Translations under genes and position numbers: made by a program
Part shown: one piece after another, positions 1-8,341 of the stretch
Numbering within the stretch: position 1 is the stretch's first letter
How the letters are laid out: the number at the start of each line of letters is the position of its first letter
NCBI GenBank assembly: GCA_040081465.1
Contig: JBEBGL010000005.1
Span: 1 to 64,000 of the forward strand
Direction of reading: 5' to 3'
Origin: UBA668 sp040081465
GTDB lineage: Bacteria > Actinomycetota > Acidimicrobiia > Acidimicrobiales > Ilumatobacteraceae
DNA length: 64,000 nucleotides
The notes under the pieces: model-generated
What the model saw: the letters and a program-made list of their open reading frames with translations, nothing else
The model's database searches: none
Told to the model about the DNA's origin: nothing

Positions 1-705
1 GCGGCATGTCTTGCCCGTGTACGACCGACTGACGACGGTGCCATCTTCGGCGACGCCGAGGATCGCCTCCTTGTAACCCTTAACCGCGCGCGCTTCGGGC
101 GTTGCGATGAAGCGCGTTCCGACCCACACGCCGTCGGCGCCGAGCGCAAGCGACGCTGCTAGGCCGCGACCATCGAACAAACCGCCGGCTGCGATGACCG
201 GCACCTTGTCGCCAACTGCGTCGACCACCATCGGGACGAGTGTGAGTGTGGCGACCGTGCCCGTGTGTCCGCCCGCTTCGGTGCCCTGCGCGACCACGAA
301 GTCGACGCCACTGGCGACAGCGCTGACGGCGTGGCGAACCTTGCCGCACATGCTGCCGACGAGGATGTTCTTCGAGTGCAGCAGCTCGATTACTTCGCGC
401 GGCACACCGAGCCCGGCGACGAAGATACGCGCGCCGCCGGCGATTACGTTTTGAATGCCCTGCTCGACCTGTCCGGGCAGAGCAGTTAGCAAGTCCACGC
501 CGAACGGCTTCGACGTTGCTTCGCGCACCTTCGCCATCTCCTGCGGCAGTTCGTCGACAGCCATCGTGCTCGCGCCGAGCGTCCCGATACCGCCAGCCTC
601 ACTAACAGCGGCAACGAGTCGGTGATAGCTCACGCCACCCATCCCGGCGAGCATCACCGGATGCTCAATGTCCAGTAGTTCAGTAAGTCGAGTCCGCAAA
701 GCCAT
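1..705 (-). CDS. Nitronate monooxygenase (2-nitropropane dioxygenase family), partial
   Basis: FMN-dependent enzyme of the NMO/2-NPD TIM-barrel family, expected to oxidise alkyl nitronates. The first 235 codons are present; the C-terminus runs off the left edge of the window. The translation opens MALRTRLTELLDIEHPVMLAG, typical of the family N-terminus. The FMN-phosphate/catalytic-His signature QGTEAGGHTG lies at about residues 140-149, followed by an AAGG phosphate-binding turn and the late-barrel motif VWVGTRFIATPE. The ATG is preceded by TACGGT six bases upstream and no Shine-Dalgarno is visible, so the mRNA may be leaderless. Family assignment is firm; the true substrate is unknown. Confidence 0.9.
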   Translation of the reverse strand, partial: MALRTRLTELLDIEHPVMLAGMGGVSYHRLVAAVSEAGGIGTLGASTMAVDELPQEMAKVREATSKPFGVDLLTALPGQVEQGIQNVIAGGARIFVAGLGVPREVIELLHSKNILVGSMCGKVRHAVSAVASGVDFVVAQGTEAGGHTGTVATLTLVPMVVDAVGDKVPVIAAGGLFDGRGLAASLALGADGVWVGTRFIATPEARAVKGYKEAILGVAEDGTVVSRSYTGKTCR

Positions 706-741
706 ACAACGACCGTAGCCGTAGAGGGCATCGGGGCTCCA

Positions 742-785
742 CGTCGAGTGTTTCGTGCCCGCAGGCAGGCACGAAACACTCGACG
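742..785. repeat. Perfect 18-bp palindrome (copy 1) upstream of AbiEi-like gene
   Basis: Arms 742-759 (CGTCGAGTGTTTCGTGCC) and 768-785 are exact reverse complements around an 8-base loop. The core TCGAGTGTTTCGTGCC recurs in the element at 1790-1853, so the gene at 859-1791 is bracketed by two copies. There is no T-run, so it is not a typical intrinsic terminator. A REP-like or mobile palindromic element, or an operator, are the alternatives. Confidence 0.9.
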
Positions 786-858
786 CAACCTCGATGGCCG
801 GCGATATGTTCGGCGCAGCGGCTTCCCCCGACGACTTTGTCGACAAGGGAGTGCGCGC

Positions 859-1791
859 ATGCCCGATTTCTCTGCGATCACGCTGGCCACGATTCAGCGT
901 CAATTAGGTCTCATAACGTCGGACCAGCTCGACACCGGTGGAATTCACAGGACGGCTCGGCAGAGGTTGGTCGACCAACGAGTCCTTGAGCGGCCCTACA
1001 AATCGGTGTACATGGTGACGACCCGGCGGCCGACCTTTGAGCAACGACTCATTGCTCTCAGCCTCGCCCATCCGAGCGGGTTCATCACAGGCCCGACTGC
1101 GGGTGGACACCTGGGACTGCGGCGAATGCCGAGATCGTCGCGTATCCATCTGTGCCTTCCACACCCGATTCACATCATCGAGCCGGCTGGAGTGCTGCTA
1201 CGGCAATCGACGCGTGTGGCGCCTAGCGACGTGCGCGTGCTTGAGAACGGGCTGCGGCTACCGAGTTGGTCACGCCTGCTGTTCGACCTCGCGGCCGATC
1301 TGAACAAAGTGAACCTAACGTCGGTGATTGATCAAGTGATCCGCGCTGGTGATTCGTCGATGGAGGAACTCGGCGCGATCGCGGTCCGCCTCTGCCACCC
1401 GACGCGGCGCGGTTCAGAGTTGTTCCAAAGAACGCTGATAGATCGCGGAGAGCGCAAGCCCGTCGACTCTCATCCGGAACTGACGGTACTGAACGGACTC
1501 ATCGCGCGTGGTGTTCCGGTGGAACCCCAGGACGAGCTTCGATTGCCGAACGGAAAGCGCATCCGGATCGATCTCGCCGTGACGTCCGTTCGGTGGGCCG
1601 TGGAAGTCGATGTGCATCCGGAGCACGCACTTCAGCGGGGGATCGCGAGTGACAAACAGCGCGATCGTCAACTTCACCTCATCGACTGGCAAGTCGACCG
1701 CGTCACGGAGGAAGACCTCCTCGATCCAAAGAAGATCTTGGACGAGCTTGCCGCCCTCTATCGCAAACGGGTCACTGTGGTTTCGACCTGA
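859..1791 (+). CDS. AbiEi-type antitoxin-like protein with DUF559/Vsr-like C-terminus
   Basis: 310 aa. The N-terminal third looks like the winged-helix domain of AbiEi (type IV antitoxin) proteins: a short HTH, then the RPYKSVYMV-type turn and an ALSLAHP/TAGGHLGLRR segment. The C-terminal part (about 215-300) resembles the DUF559/very-short-patch-repair-like PD-(D/E)xK fold, with RIDLAV at 236-241 and VEVD at 248-251 as plausible acidic residues. No AbiEii-type nucleotidyltransferase toxin lies next to it, so it is an orphan. The start is set by AAGGGAG seven bases before ATG; the reading frame stays open further upstream through the palindrome, but that part has no family resemblance. A TTGTCGACAA palindrome (837-846) just before the start could be an autoregulatory operator. 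A second gene of this kind is at 50152. Confidence 0.7.
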   Translation: MPDFSAITLATIQRQLGLITSDQLDTGGIHRTARQRLVDQRVLERPYKSVYMVTTRRPTFEQRLIALSLAHPSGFITGPTAGGHLGLRRMPRSSRIHLCLPHPIHIIEPAGVLLRQSTRVAPSDVRVLENGLRLPSWSRLLFDLAADLNKVNLTSVIDQVIRAGDSSMEELGAIAVRLCHPTRRGSELFQRTLIDRGERKPVDSHPELTVLNGLIARGVPVEPQDELRLPNGKRIRIDLAVTSVRWAVEVDVHPEHALQRGIASDKQRDRQLHLIDWQVDRVTEEDLLDPKKILDELAALYRKRVTVVST

Positions 1792-1853
1792 GTCGAGTGT
1801 TTCGTGCCTGCACACGGGCACGAAACACTCGTCGTGCAGCAAACACTCGACTC
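1790..1853. repeat. Palindromic element (copy 2) with three complementary arms, between convergent genes
   Basis: CGAGTGTTTCGTGCC at 1794-1808 pairs perfectly with 1817-1831 (15 bp). The left side, extended as GAGTCGAGTGTTT (1790-1802), also pairs perfectly with a second right arm at 1841-1853 (13 bp), so two mutually exclusive hairpins are possible. The element overlaps the stop codons of both convergent genes (TGA 1789-1791 on plus; 1852-1854 on minus). It may act as a bidirectional terminator or be a mobile palindrome. Confidence 0.85.
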
Positions 1854-3066
1854 ATTGGAATGGGGCGGGGCGGCGCAAGAATTTTCGGTGCCAGCGTTTG
1901 GGCGTCAGGAGGATTGCTCGGGGTTCGTCTTCGAACATCCAGCGCGCAAAGTTCCGTCGCGTCCAACCACTGATACCCACCACTCGTACGGCGCCTCTTG
2001 CTATCCACGCCCGCGCCAGCCAACTATTCAGCAGCTTCGACATTCTGTGGTCGGCTAGCAAGTGCGCGCGCACCGACTTCTCGTACATCGCTGCGACGGC
2101 ACCGCCCGCGAGTATCGCCTCCGCTGCTAGTCGGCCGGTCACGATTGCTTGGCCGATGCCCTCGCCGGTCATCACGTCGGTCGCGCGCGCTGCATCGCCG
2201 ACGAACAGCACGCTTCCGGCGCTGAGTGTCGCGCGATCGATGCCCGCAGGGATTGGCCACGCGGCGACGCGATCTTGCAGCGTCGCGTCGGAGCCGAGAG
2301 CGGCGCGGATGTGCGGACGGTCAAGTAGTCCTGCCCACTCGGCGTTCATCGACTTGCCGCTGCGCTCGCCATCGCGCACGACACCGAAACCCAAATTCAC
2401 GCGTCCATCGGGCAGCGGGAAGCTCCACGCGTACCCGGGCAAGAAGTCGGGCTCGAACCATACGTACAACCTGTGCGCGGCTGGACCTGTCACGCCCGTT
2501 GCGTACTGCCGAAACGCGTGCCACTCGCCGAGGTAGCCCGGCTCGGCAAGCCCGAGTGCCTTGCGTGTCGGCGACCACATACCGTCCGCCGCGATCGCAA
2601 ACACTGCACGCACTTGCCCGACGTGTTCGATCTCAACGTCGACGCCGTCGCCGGTCTGCTCGACACCGACGACCGTGCAACCCTCTCGCACATCGGCTCC
2701 GGCTTCGCGGGCCATCTGCAGCAACGCGAAGTCAAACTCGCGACGAGGCGCTGTCGCTCCGGAGATTCCGTCGGCAGGAAGTGGTAGGCACACCTCGCGC
2801 CCCGATGGTGATCGCAACCACGCCTCGGCGACCGTTTGCCAACTCGGCACCATCGCGGGCTTGAAGCCCAGCGCGTCCAGTTCGCGCAACGCCAGCGTCG
2901 TCAGCCCGTCGCCACAACATTTGTCGCGTGGGAAACTCGCCTTGTCGACGACCATCACCGACCGTCCCGCACGGGCCAACAACATCGCGGCGGTCGCCCC
3001 GGCCGGTCCGCCGCCAATGACCAATACCTCCACGGATGTCACTCCGGTCGGCTGGTTGCTGGACAT
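1852..3066 (-). CDS. Geranylgeranyl reductase family FAD-dependent oxidoreductase
   Basis: 404 aa flavoprotein of the GGR/digeranylgeranyl-glycerophospholipid reductase type, which saturates isoprenoid chains such as the menaquinone tail or prenyl lipids. Residues 14-23 hold the FAD dinucleotide-binding VLVIGGGPAG. CCGDGL at 50-55 is the signature found in this family after the first Rossmann strand. VGDAARATDVMTGEGIG near 295-312 is the second FAD-contact motif. The C-terminal 70 residues are basic and could sit on the membrane. The ATG follows TAAGGT by exactly seven bases, giving a leaderless start divergent from the SDR gene. Its exact isoprenoid substrate cannot be told from sequence. 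Confidence 0.85.
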   Translation of the reverse strand: MSSNQPTGVTSVEVLVIGGGPAGATAAMLLARAGRSVMVVDKASFPRDKCCGDGLTTLALRELDALGFKPAMVPSWQTVAEAWLRSPSGREVCLPLPADGISGATAPRREFDFALLQMAREAGADVREGCTVVGVEQTGDGVDVEIEHVGQVRAVFAIAADGMWSPTRKALGLAEPGYLGEWHAFRQYATGVTGPAAHRLYVWFEPDFLPGYAWSFPLPDGRVNLGFGVVRDGERSGKSMNAEWAGLLDRPHIRAALGSDATLQDRVAAWPIPAGIDRATLSAGSVLFVGDAARATDVMTGEGIGQAIVTGRLAAEAILAGGAVAAMYEKSVRAHLLADHRMSKLLNSWLARAWIARGAVRVVGISGWTRRNFARWMFEDEPRAILLTPKRWHRKFLRRPAPFQ

Positions 3067-3091
3067 TCCCTAAACCTTATGATGCCGGGCA
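3056..3091. promoter_or_regulatory. Divergent promoters with overlapping -10 boxes, both leaderless
   Basis: Plus strand: TTGCTG (3056-3061), 16-base spacer, TATGAT (3078-3083), then seven bases to ATG 3091. Minus strand: TAAGGT (complement of 3074-3079), then seven bases to the ATG at 3066. The two -10 boxes overlap by two bases and only 24 bases separate the two start codons. Confidence 0.6.
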
Positions 3092-4023
3092 TGAAACGAC
3101 TGTGTGAAGACCGAGTTGTCATTGTCACCGGCTCCGGCCGCGGTATCGGCCGCGAGCATGCGCTCAGCCTGGCCGCCCACGGAGCGAAGGTCGTAGTCAA
3201 CGATCTCGGCGGCAGCACCGATGGCGTCGGCGCGGATGCCAGCCCGGCGCAACAGGTTGTCGACGAAATCAAGGCGATGGGCGGCCAAGCAGTTGCCAAC
3301 GGCGACAGTGTGTCGTCGTTCGAAGGTGCACAGCGCCTGATCAATACGGCCATCGACACTTTCGGAACGCTCGACGTCGTAGTCAACAACGCTGGCATTC
3401 TGCGCGATCGAATGCTTGCGAACATGACCGAAGAGGAATGGGACGCGGTCATCAACGTGCACCTCAAAGGCACCTTCGCGCCGGCACATTGGGCGGCGGC
3501 TTATTGGCGCGATCAAAGCAAAGCCGGAAAGCCGGTTGCTGGTCGCATCATCAACACCACTTCCGTGAGCGGTATCTACGGCAACCCGGGGCAGACCAAC
3601 TACGGCGCCGCCAAGGCGGGCATTGCCGCTTTCACGACGATCGCGGCATTGGAACTCGGTCGCTACGGCGTCACTGTCAACGCAGTCGCACCAGTTGCCC
3701 TCACGCGCATGACGGAAGGTCTCGGCCCGGCGCCGGAGACCGAAGAAGAGAAAGACATGCGCTCGCCGCGCTGGATTGCGCCGATCGTGACATGGCTCGC
3801 CAGCGAAGAGTCAGCCGGCGTCACTGGGCGCGTCTTCGAAGCAAGCGGTCAGACGTTGGCAATCGCTGAAGGGTGGGTACGCGGTCCGCGCCACGCGCCG
3901 GTAGACGACCCCACCAAGCTCGGCTCGATCGTCGAGGAACTTCTCGCGACGGCTCGCCTGAACAGTGGCATGAACGGCGACCCCGGCGGATGGCCGCAGC
4001 CGCAACCACCGCGGAAGGCCTGA
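3091..4023 (+). CDS. SDR-family 3-hydroxyacyl-CoA dehydrogenase-like (MFE-2 type)
   Basis: 310 aa short-chain dehydrogenase. TGSGRGIG at 13-20 binds the nucleotide, NNAG follows near residue 95, and Tyr171/Lys175 (YGAAK) are catalytic. The long N-terminal insert and NVHLKGTF resemble the dehydrogenase half of peroxisomal multifunctional enzyme type 2, which oxidises 3-hydroxyacyl-CoA. Four bases downstream lies a MaoC hydratase, the other half of MFE-2, so the two genes probably supply consecutive beta-oxidation steps as separate proteins. ATG codons at 3079 and 3082 are also in frame, but 3091 sits seven bases after TATGAT and begins the conserved MKRLCEDRVVIVTG segment. Confidence 0.85.
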   Translation: MKRLCEDRVVIVTGSGRGIGREHALSLAAHGAKVVVNDLGGSTDGVGADASPAQQVVDEIKAMGGQAVANGDSVSSFEGAQRLINTAIDTFGTLDVVVNNAGILRDRMLANMTEEEWDAVINVHLKGTFAPAHWAAAYWRDQSKAGKPVAGRIINTTSVSGIYGNPGQTNYGAAKAGIAAFTTIAALELGRYGVTVNAVAPVALTRMTEGLGPAPETEEEKDMRSPRWIAPIVTWLASEESAGVTGRVFEASGQTLAIAEGWVRGPRHAPVDDPTKLGSIVEELLATARLNSGMNGDPGGWPQPQPPRKA

Positions 4024-4027
4024 CGCT

Positions 4028-4882
4028 GTGACGCAGTTGAACCCCGATGCCGTCGGTGCAGTTGGCGATATGCGCACGATCTCGTGGAAGTCGAAAGACG
4101 CGTTGCTGTACGCGGTCGGAATCGGTGCTGGCCAAGCCGACTTGCCGTTCACGACTGAAAACACAAAAGACACTCCGCAGGTCGTGTACCCAACTTTCGC
4201 CGTCGTCGCTGGTTCGGGTAGCGCTCCGTCCGGTGCGAGCGCGCTCAGCAAGGTGGGCACCATCAACTGGCCGATGCTTGTGCACGCGTCGCAGGCGATC
4301 ACGCTGCACCGGCCGATCCCAGTTGAAGCCACTGCGACTGCGCAGGACCGGGTCGTCGCGATGTACGACAAGGGCAAAGCCGCGATCATTGTTGTTGAGA
4401 ACAACGTGACCAGCGCTGACGGTGAACCGTTGTGGAGCACGCGCTCTGCGGTCTTCATCCGCGGCGAAGGTGGCTGGGGTGGCGACCGCGGCCCGAGCGG
4501 TCCGCAAAACGAACCGCCCGACCGGGCACCAGATCACCAAGTGACACTTCAAACTTCGCCCGACCAGGCATTCGTCTATCGCCTTTCGGGTGATCGCAAT
4601 CCGCTTCACACCGACCCGTCGTTCGCCGCGCTCGGCGGTTTCGATCGCCCGATTCTTCACGGCTTGTGCTCGTACGGGTTCACCGGTCGCGCGCTATTGG
4701 CCGAACTCGCCGGGAACGACGTCGCACGCTTCCATCACATGGAAGCGCGGTTCGCCTCGCCGGTCATGCCCGGCGATGCATTGACCGTGCGCATGTGGCG
4801 AGTTGCCGACGGTGGCGCGGTCTTCACAACAGCGGTCGGCGACCGCGCCGTCATGGATCAAGGCTTAGCAAAGTTCAGCTGA
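4028..4882 (+). CDS. MaoC family dehydratase (2-enoyl-CoA hydratase 2)
   Basis: 284 aa, GTG start four bases after the SDR stop. The protein has the double hot-dog layout of hydratase 2: a degenerate N-terminal hot-dog (residues 1-140) and an active C-terminal one holding the hydratase-2 motif SGDRNPLHTDPSFA near 186-199, whose Asp and His are the catalytic pair, followed by the LHGLCSYGF helix. It would hydrate trans-2-enoyl-CoA to (3R)-hydroxyacyl-CoA, the substrate of the neighbouring SDR. The 4-bp spacing indicates translational coupling. The chain length or steroid side-chain preference is not readable. Confidence 0.88.
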   Translation: MTQLNPDAVGAVGDMRTISWKSKDALLYAVGIGAGQADLPFTTENTKDTPQVVYPTFAVVAGSGSAPSGASALSKVGTINWPMLVHASQAITLHRPIPVEATATAQDRVVAMYDKGKAAIIVVENNVTSADGEPLWSTRSAVFIRGEGGWGGDRGPSGPQNEPPDRAPDHQVTLQTSPDQAFVYRLSGDRNPLHTDPSFAALGGFDRPILHGLCSYGFTGRALLAELAGNDVARFHHMEARFASPVMPGDALTVRMWRVADGGAVFTTAVGDRAVMDQGLAKFS

Positions 4883-4898
4883 TAGCCGATTCGACAAC

Positions 4899-5450
4899 TC
4901 AGTCGGGATAACACACGACCGAGATATCTATGGTCTGCACAAAGGGATCGTGTGTGCGAACCGCGAAGCGCGCTCGATCGGCCGCCGCTGACCGCGCGGC
5001 TGGTGTGTTCTCGCTCGCGGGCAACTGCAGCTTTACAACCACTCTGTCGACCAGGTGGCTGACGTCTACGACGATCGGCAGGTGCGCAAGCTCTCGGCGC
5101 ACGGCGGCCGCGTACCCGGACTCAACGACGCGATTGGCGAGGGCACTAGCGACCGACACGCTGGGCAGTTCGTCGAACAGTTGCGATGGATCGACAACCA
5201 CGAGTGGCACCCGATGACGCTGAGCACAGACCGATCCCATCTCGGTCAGTGTCTGCGGCGACTTTGGCTCGCGAGTGAGGACCGCTAGGTCGACACCCTG
5301 CTCGAGCGGGCAATCAGCGTGGTGATCGACACCGCGACATGGGCCGCCGTGTTCGTCGGCGCACTGGACGACCTCGTGGCCCTCGGATACGAGTTGGTCG
5401 CTCAGATCGCCGGACTGGTTTGGGGATGATTCGATTAGCAGCACCTTCAT
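4899..5450 (-). CDS. Hypothetical protein with receiver-like N-terminus
   Basis: 183 aa, family not recognised. The first strand MKVLLIESSPN and the spacing to EGHEVVQCAD recall a CheY-like receiver or Rossmann-type alpha/beta start, but the acidic pocket of a true receiver is not convincing. The C-terminal 70 residues (from about VVDVSHLVDRVVVKL) look beta-rich and end FVQTIDISVVCYPD. It is convergent with the MaoC gene. The start chosen is the ATG at 5450 because the hydrophobic first strand begins there; longer in-frame starts add only unremarkable sequence. Confidence 0.55.
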   Translation of the reverse strand: MKVLLIESSPNQSGDLSDQLVSEGHEVVQCADEHGGPCRGVDHHADCPLEQGVDLAVLTREPKSPQTLTEMGSVCAQRHRVPLVVVDPSQLFDELPSVSVASALANRVVESGYAAAVRRELAHLPIVVDVSHLVDRVVVKLQLPASENTPAARSAAADRARFAVRTHDPFVQTIDISVVCYPD

Positions 5451-5542
5451 GGTGCTCATGACACAACGAAACCGCATCGAGGTACCAGGGACCAAGGTCA
5501 CACGTTGATGCTCTATGCCGGATGCTTTACCGGCACCGGCAG

Positions 5543-6433
5543 ATGATGCAGACTGAGCTCATCAAACGCATCGGATATCTCCTCAGCTTTGTCCTCGTAG
5601 TCGCTGCGTGTAGCTCGGACCGCACAGATACGACGGGCGCTTCGACGACCTCAGCGACCGACGGCACGGAGACCACGCTCGCTGGCGATGCTTCGACCAC
5701 CGTCGCTACCGACGTTGCCACGACCGTGCTTGGCGCCACGACAACCGCGGCACCGCCTACCACCGTTGGCGGACCAGAGGGCGGTTTCGGCGAGCCGGTA
5801 CCCGCGCCACACAGCCCGACGGCGTGGGTCGCTGGTGCAGAGGAAGGCGACCCGGAAGTGACGGCGACCCCCGGAACGTGCGAGCCGTTCTACGAAGCGA
5901 TCGCCGGCGGGCCGTACTCCGTGCAGCGCTGTGGAATCTGGAACGCAGTTGGTGGCCAGCGCATGTGGACGGTCACGAAGGGCGCAACCGGGCGCTTCTT
6001 CGCGATCATCTGGCAGCAAAGCGCGCCGAACAATTGGGTGCCGCGGCTGCGCGCGTTGGAAGAAGCCGAAGGAGTTTGGGACAACTTCATCATCCTGACC
6101 GGCAACATCGACTCGGGCGCGAACGACGAACTGGTGTCGGGTGCTCGTCTCGCCGGCAGCGGTGGCTATCTCGATCTCGCAGTCGTCGACATTCGTTCGG
6201 GCAATCCGCGCGTAATGGCCGTGGCCAACGGAATTGAAAGCGGCACCGCGGTATTGCGTGCCAGCGTTGGCGTCGAATATTGGACCGCCATCTACGCCGA
6301 CGCGGACCCACTCTGTTGCCCAAGCTCATTCCAGCGCTCGACGATGTTCGCAACCGGCGGTGGCGATTGGTTAATCGCGCCCGGTGCAACATTGGCGACC
6401 GGTGATCCGGCCATCCCCGTCAGCGAATTCTGA
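5543..6433 (+). CDS. Secreted lipoprotein of unknown function
   Basis: 296 aa. Signal peptide residues 1-22 end in a lipobox (LVVAAC, Cys23), so it should be a diacylated lipoprotein. Residues 25-75 are a Thr/Ala/Ser-rich linker typical of actinobacterial cell-surface lipoproteins. The globular part (about 90-296) has four scattered cysteines (EPFYE..QRCG, DPLCCPSS) and no family I recognise; it could be a substrate-binding or structural module. Start: ATG 5543 or 5546 gives a compact signal peptide; ATG 5522 would add an unlikely basic extension. Confidence 0.7.
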   Translation: MMQTELIKRIGYLLSFVLVVAACSSDRTDTTGASTTSATDGTETTLAGDASTTVATDVATTVLGATTTAAPPTTVGGPEGGFGEPVPAPHSPTAWVAGAEEGDPEVTATPGTCEPFYEAIAGGPYSVQRCGIWNAVGGQRMWTVTKGATGRFFAIIWQQSAPNNWVPRLRALEEAEGVWDNFIILTGNIDSGANDELVSGARLAGSGGYLDLAVVDIRSGNPRVMAVANGIESGTAVLRASVGVEYWTAIYADADPLCCPSSFQRSTMFATGGGDWLIAPGATLATGDPAIPVSEF

Positions 6434-6444
6434 CGTCTAGCGAC

Positions 6445-6464
6445 CGACGCTTATAAGAGCGTCG
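6445..6464. terminator. Candidate bidirectional terminator hairpin
   Basis: CGACGCT (6445-6451) pairs with AGCGTCG (6458-6464) across a six-base loop, between the convergent lipoprotein and proS genes and overlapping the proS stop. It has no T-run, so termination is only suggested by position. Confidence 0.35.
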
Positions 6465-8208
6465 CGACAACATTGGCGAGCGCGACGTCGGCACGCTCGC
6501 CCGTACGACGGTTCTTCACTTCTACCAAACCGTCGACTAACCCGCGCCCAACGATCACGATCGTCGGCACGCCGATCAGTTCTGCGTCGTTGAACTTCAC
6601 GCCCGGCGATACACCGATGCGATCGTCGAGTAGAACGCGAAGCCCCGCGGCTTCACACTCAGTAGCCAACTTCTCGGCCGCCGCGAGTTGCGGGTCGGTG
6701 GCCTTGCCCGTTGCGACGATATGAACGTCGGCGGGCGCTATCTCTCGCGGCCAGACCAGACCCTTGTCGTCGTGGTTCAGCTCGGCAACGGCCGCGACTG
6801 CGCGCGAGACACCAATCCCGTACGACCCCATCGTGACAACACGCGTCTTACCGTTTTCGTCTAGCACCGTCAGCCCCAGAGCCTCCGCGTACTTGCGACC
6901 CAACTGGAAGATGTGGCCGATCTCGACGCCACGCGCGATTTCTAACGCGTTGCCACAACTCGGGCACGAGTCACCGTCGTGCACTTCCGCCGCCTCGATG
7001 ATGCCGTCGGGAGTGAAGTCGCGACCCATCGTGAGATCCTTGACGTGGTGCCCGGGCTTATCGGCCCCCGTGATCCACCGCGTGCCAGCCACGACGCGCG
7101 GGTCGACGACGAAACGAATGCCAGCAGCCTTGTCCTCACCGAGCGCGCCTGGGCCGATGTAACCCTTTGCTAGGTGCTTGTTCTTCGCGAAGTCTTCTTC
7201 CGTGAACGGTTCGATTTCTGCTGGTGCAACGTTCGCTTCCAGTCGCTTCATGTCGACATCGCGATCGCCGGGCACGCCAACAGCCAGCGCGCTGATCGTG
7301 CCGTCGGGGTGCTTCACCTTCACGACCAAGTTCTTCAGCGTGTCGGCTGCAGTCCAGTCGCGATCGGGGCGACGCAGATCGGCGCGCGCGTTGAACAGAT
7401 CGACGAGCGTCTGAATAGTTGGCGTGTCGGGTGTATCGACCACCTCGGCCGCCGGACCGTCGAGCGGCAACGCTGCCGGCGGCGCGATGCGCACTGCCTC
7501 GGTGTTGGCCGCGTAGTCGCAATTCGTGCAGCGCACGTAGGTGTCTTCACCGATGGCCATCGGCGCCAGAAACTCTTCGCTCTTAGAACCGCCCATCGCA
7601 CCAGCCATCGCGGAGACGATTACGTGCGGCATCCCGAGTCGTTCGAACGTGCGTTGATACGCGACGCGATGTTTCTGGTAGCTGGCATCGAGGCCGGCTT
7701 CATCGATATCGAAGCTGTACGAATCTTTCATCGTGAACTCGCGACAACGCAGCAGACCAGCGCGCGGCCGCGCTTCGTCGCGGAACTTGTTCTGGATTTG
7801 GTAGATCACCAGCGGCAAGTCCTTGTAGCTGCTGTACAGATCTTTCACCAGCAGCGTGAACATCTCTTCGTGCGTTGGCGCCAACAACATGTCGGCACCG
7901 CGCCGATCCTTCAACCGGAATAGGTTGTCGCCGTAGTCGGTCCAGCGGCCGCTCAGTTCGTAGGGCTCGCGGGGAAGCAGTGCCGGGAAGTGCACCTCTT
8001 GAAACCCCGCCGCATTCATTTCCTCGCGGATCACGCGCTCGACATTGCGAAAAACGATCCACCCGAGCGGCAGCCAGGTGAACGCGCCGGGGGCCGCGCG
8101 GCGGATGTAACCGCCGCGAACGAGCAGGCGATGACTGGCCACTTCCGCGTCGGCGGGATCCTCGCGCAGCGTGCGCAGAAACAGCGTCGACATTCGCAAC
8201 AAGGGCAC
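6451..8208 (-). CDS. proS: Prolyl-tRNA synthetase, bacterial type with editing domain
   Basis: 585 aa class II synthetase charging tRNA-Pro. The opening MSTLFLRTLREDPADAEVASH and the class II motifs (LPLGWIVFRNVERVIREEM; FRDEARPRAGLLRCREFTMKD; GSYGIGVSRAVAA) match bacterial ProS. The stretch between motifs 2 and 3 (about 225-400) is the INS editing domain that removes misacylated Ala. The C-terminal anticodon-binding domain carries DDRIGVSPGVKFNDAELIG. A GTG at 8208 is used here; ATG 8193, five codons later, is equally plausible. It lies divergent to the rimP operon, a common neighbour. Confidence 0.97.
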   Translation of the reverse strand: MPLLRMSTLFLRTLREDPADAEVASHRLLVRGGYIRRAAPGAFTWLPLGWIVFRNVERVIREEMNAAGFQEVHFPALLPREPYELSGRWTDYGDNLFRLKDRRGADMLLAPTHEEMFTLLVKDLYSSYKDLPLVIYQIQNKFRDEARPRAGLLRCREFTMKDSYSFDIDEAGLDASYQKHRVAYQRTFERLGMPHVIVSAMAGAMGGSKSEEFLAPMAIGEDTYVRCTNCDYAANTEAVRIAPPAALPLDGPAAEVVDTPDTPTIQTLVDLFNARADLRRPDRDWTAADTLKNLVVKVKHPDGTISALAVGVPGDRDVDMKRLEANVAPAEIEPFTEEDFAKNKHLAKGYIGPGALGEDKAAGIRFVVDPRVVAGTRWITGADKPGHHVKDLTMGRDFTPDGIIEAAEVHDGDSCPSCGNALEIARGVEIGHIFQLGRKYAEALGLTVLDENGKTRVVTMGSYGIGVSRAVAAVAELNHDDKGLVWPREIAPADVHIVATGKATDPQLAAAEKLATECEAAGLRVLLDDRIGVSPGVKFNDAELIGVPTIVIVGRGLVDGLVEVKNRRTGERADVALANVVATLL

Positions 8209-8307
8209 CTCAAAGAAGGTTTGGCGGGCGTTTGGGAGTCGGATTCGCGGCCAATGGAGGCCGCTGCACCGCGGAACAGGGCAGGCCGCACACTACCGGG
8301 CAGCCGC

Positions 8308-8313
8308 TATACT
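8308..8313 (+). promoter_or_regulatory. -10 box of the rimP-nusA-infB operon
   Basis: TATACT at 8308-8313, about 120 bases before rimP, is the best -10 in the proS-rimP gap; no good -35 is visible. Transcription from here would include both leader hairpins. Confidence 0.5.
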
Positions 8314-8341
8314 TGAGAGGTCTTTGAAGTTCAAGGAACTA

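Noticed and set aside
742..785. Intrinsic terminator for the upstream gene
   Set aside because: The upstream gene reads away from it and there is no T-run on either side.
8209..8307. T-box leader for proS
   Set aside because: The sequence upstream of proS on its strand has no T-box consensus and no specifier stem.
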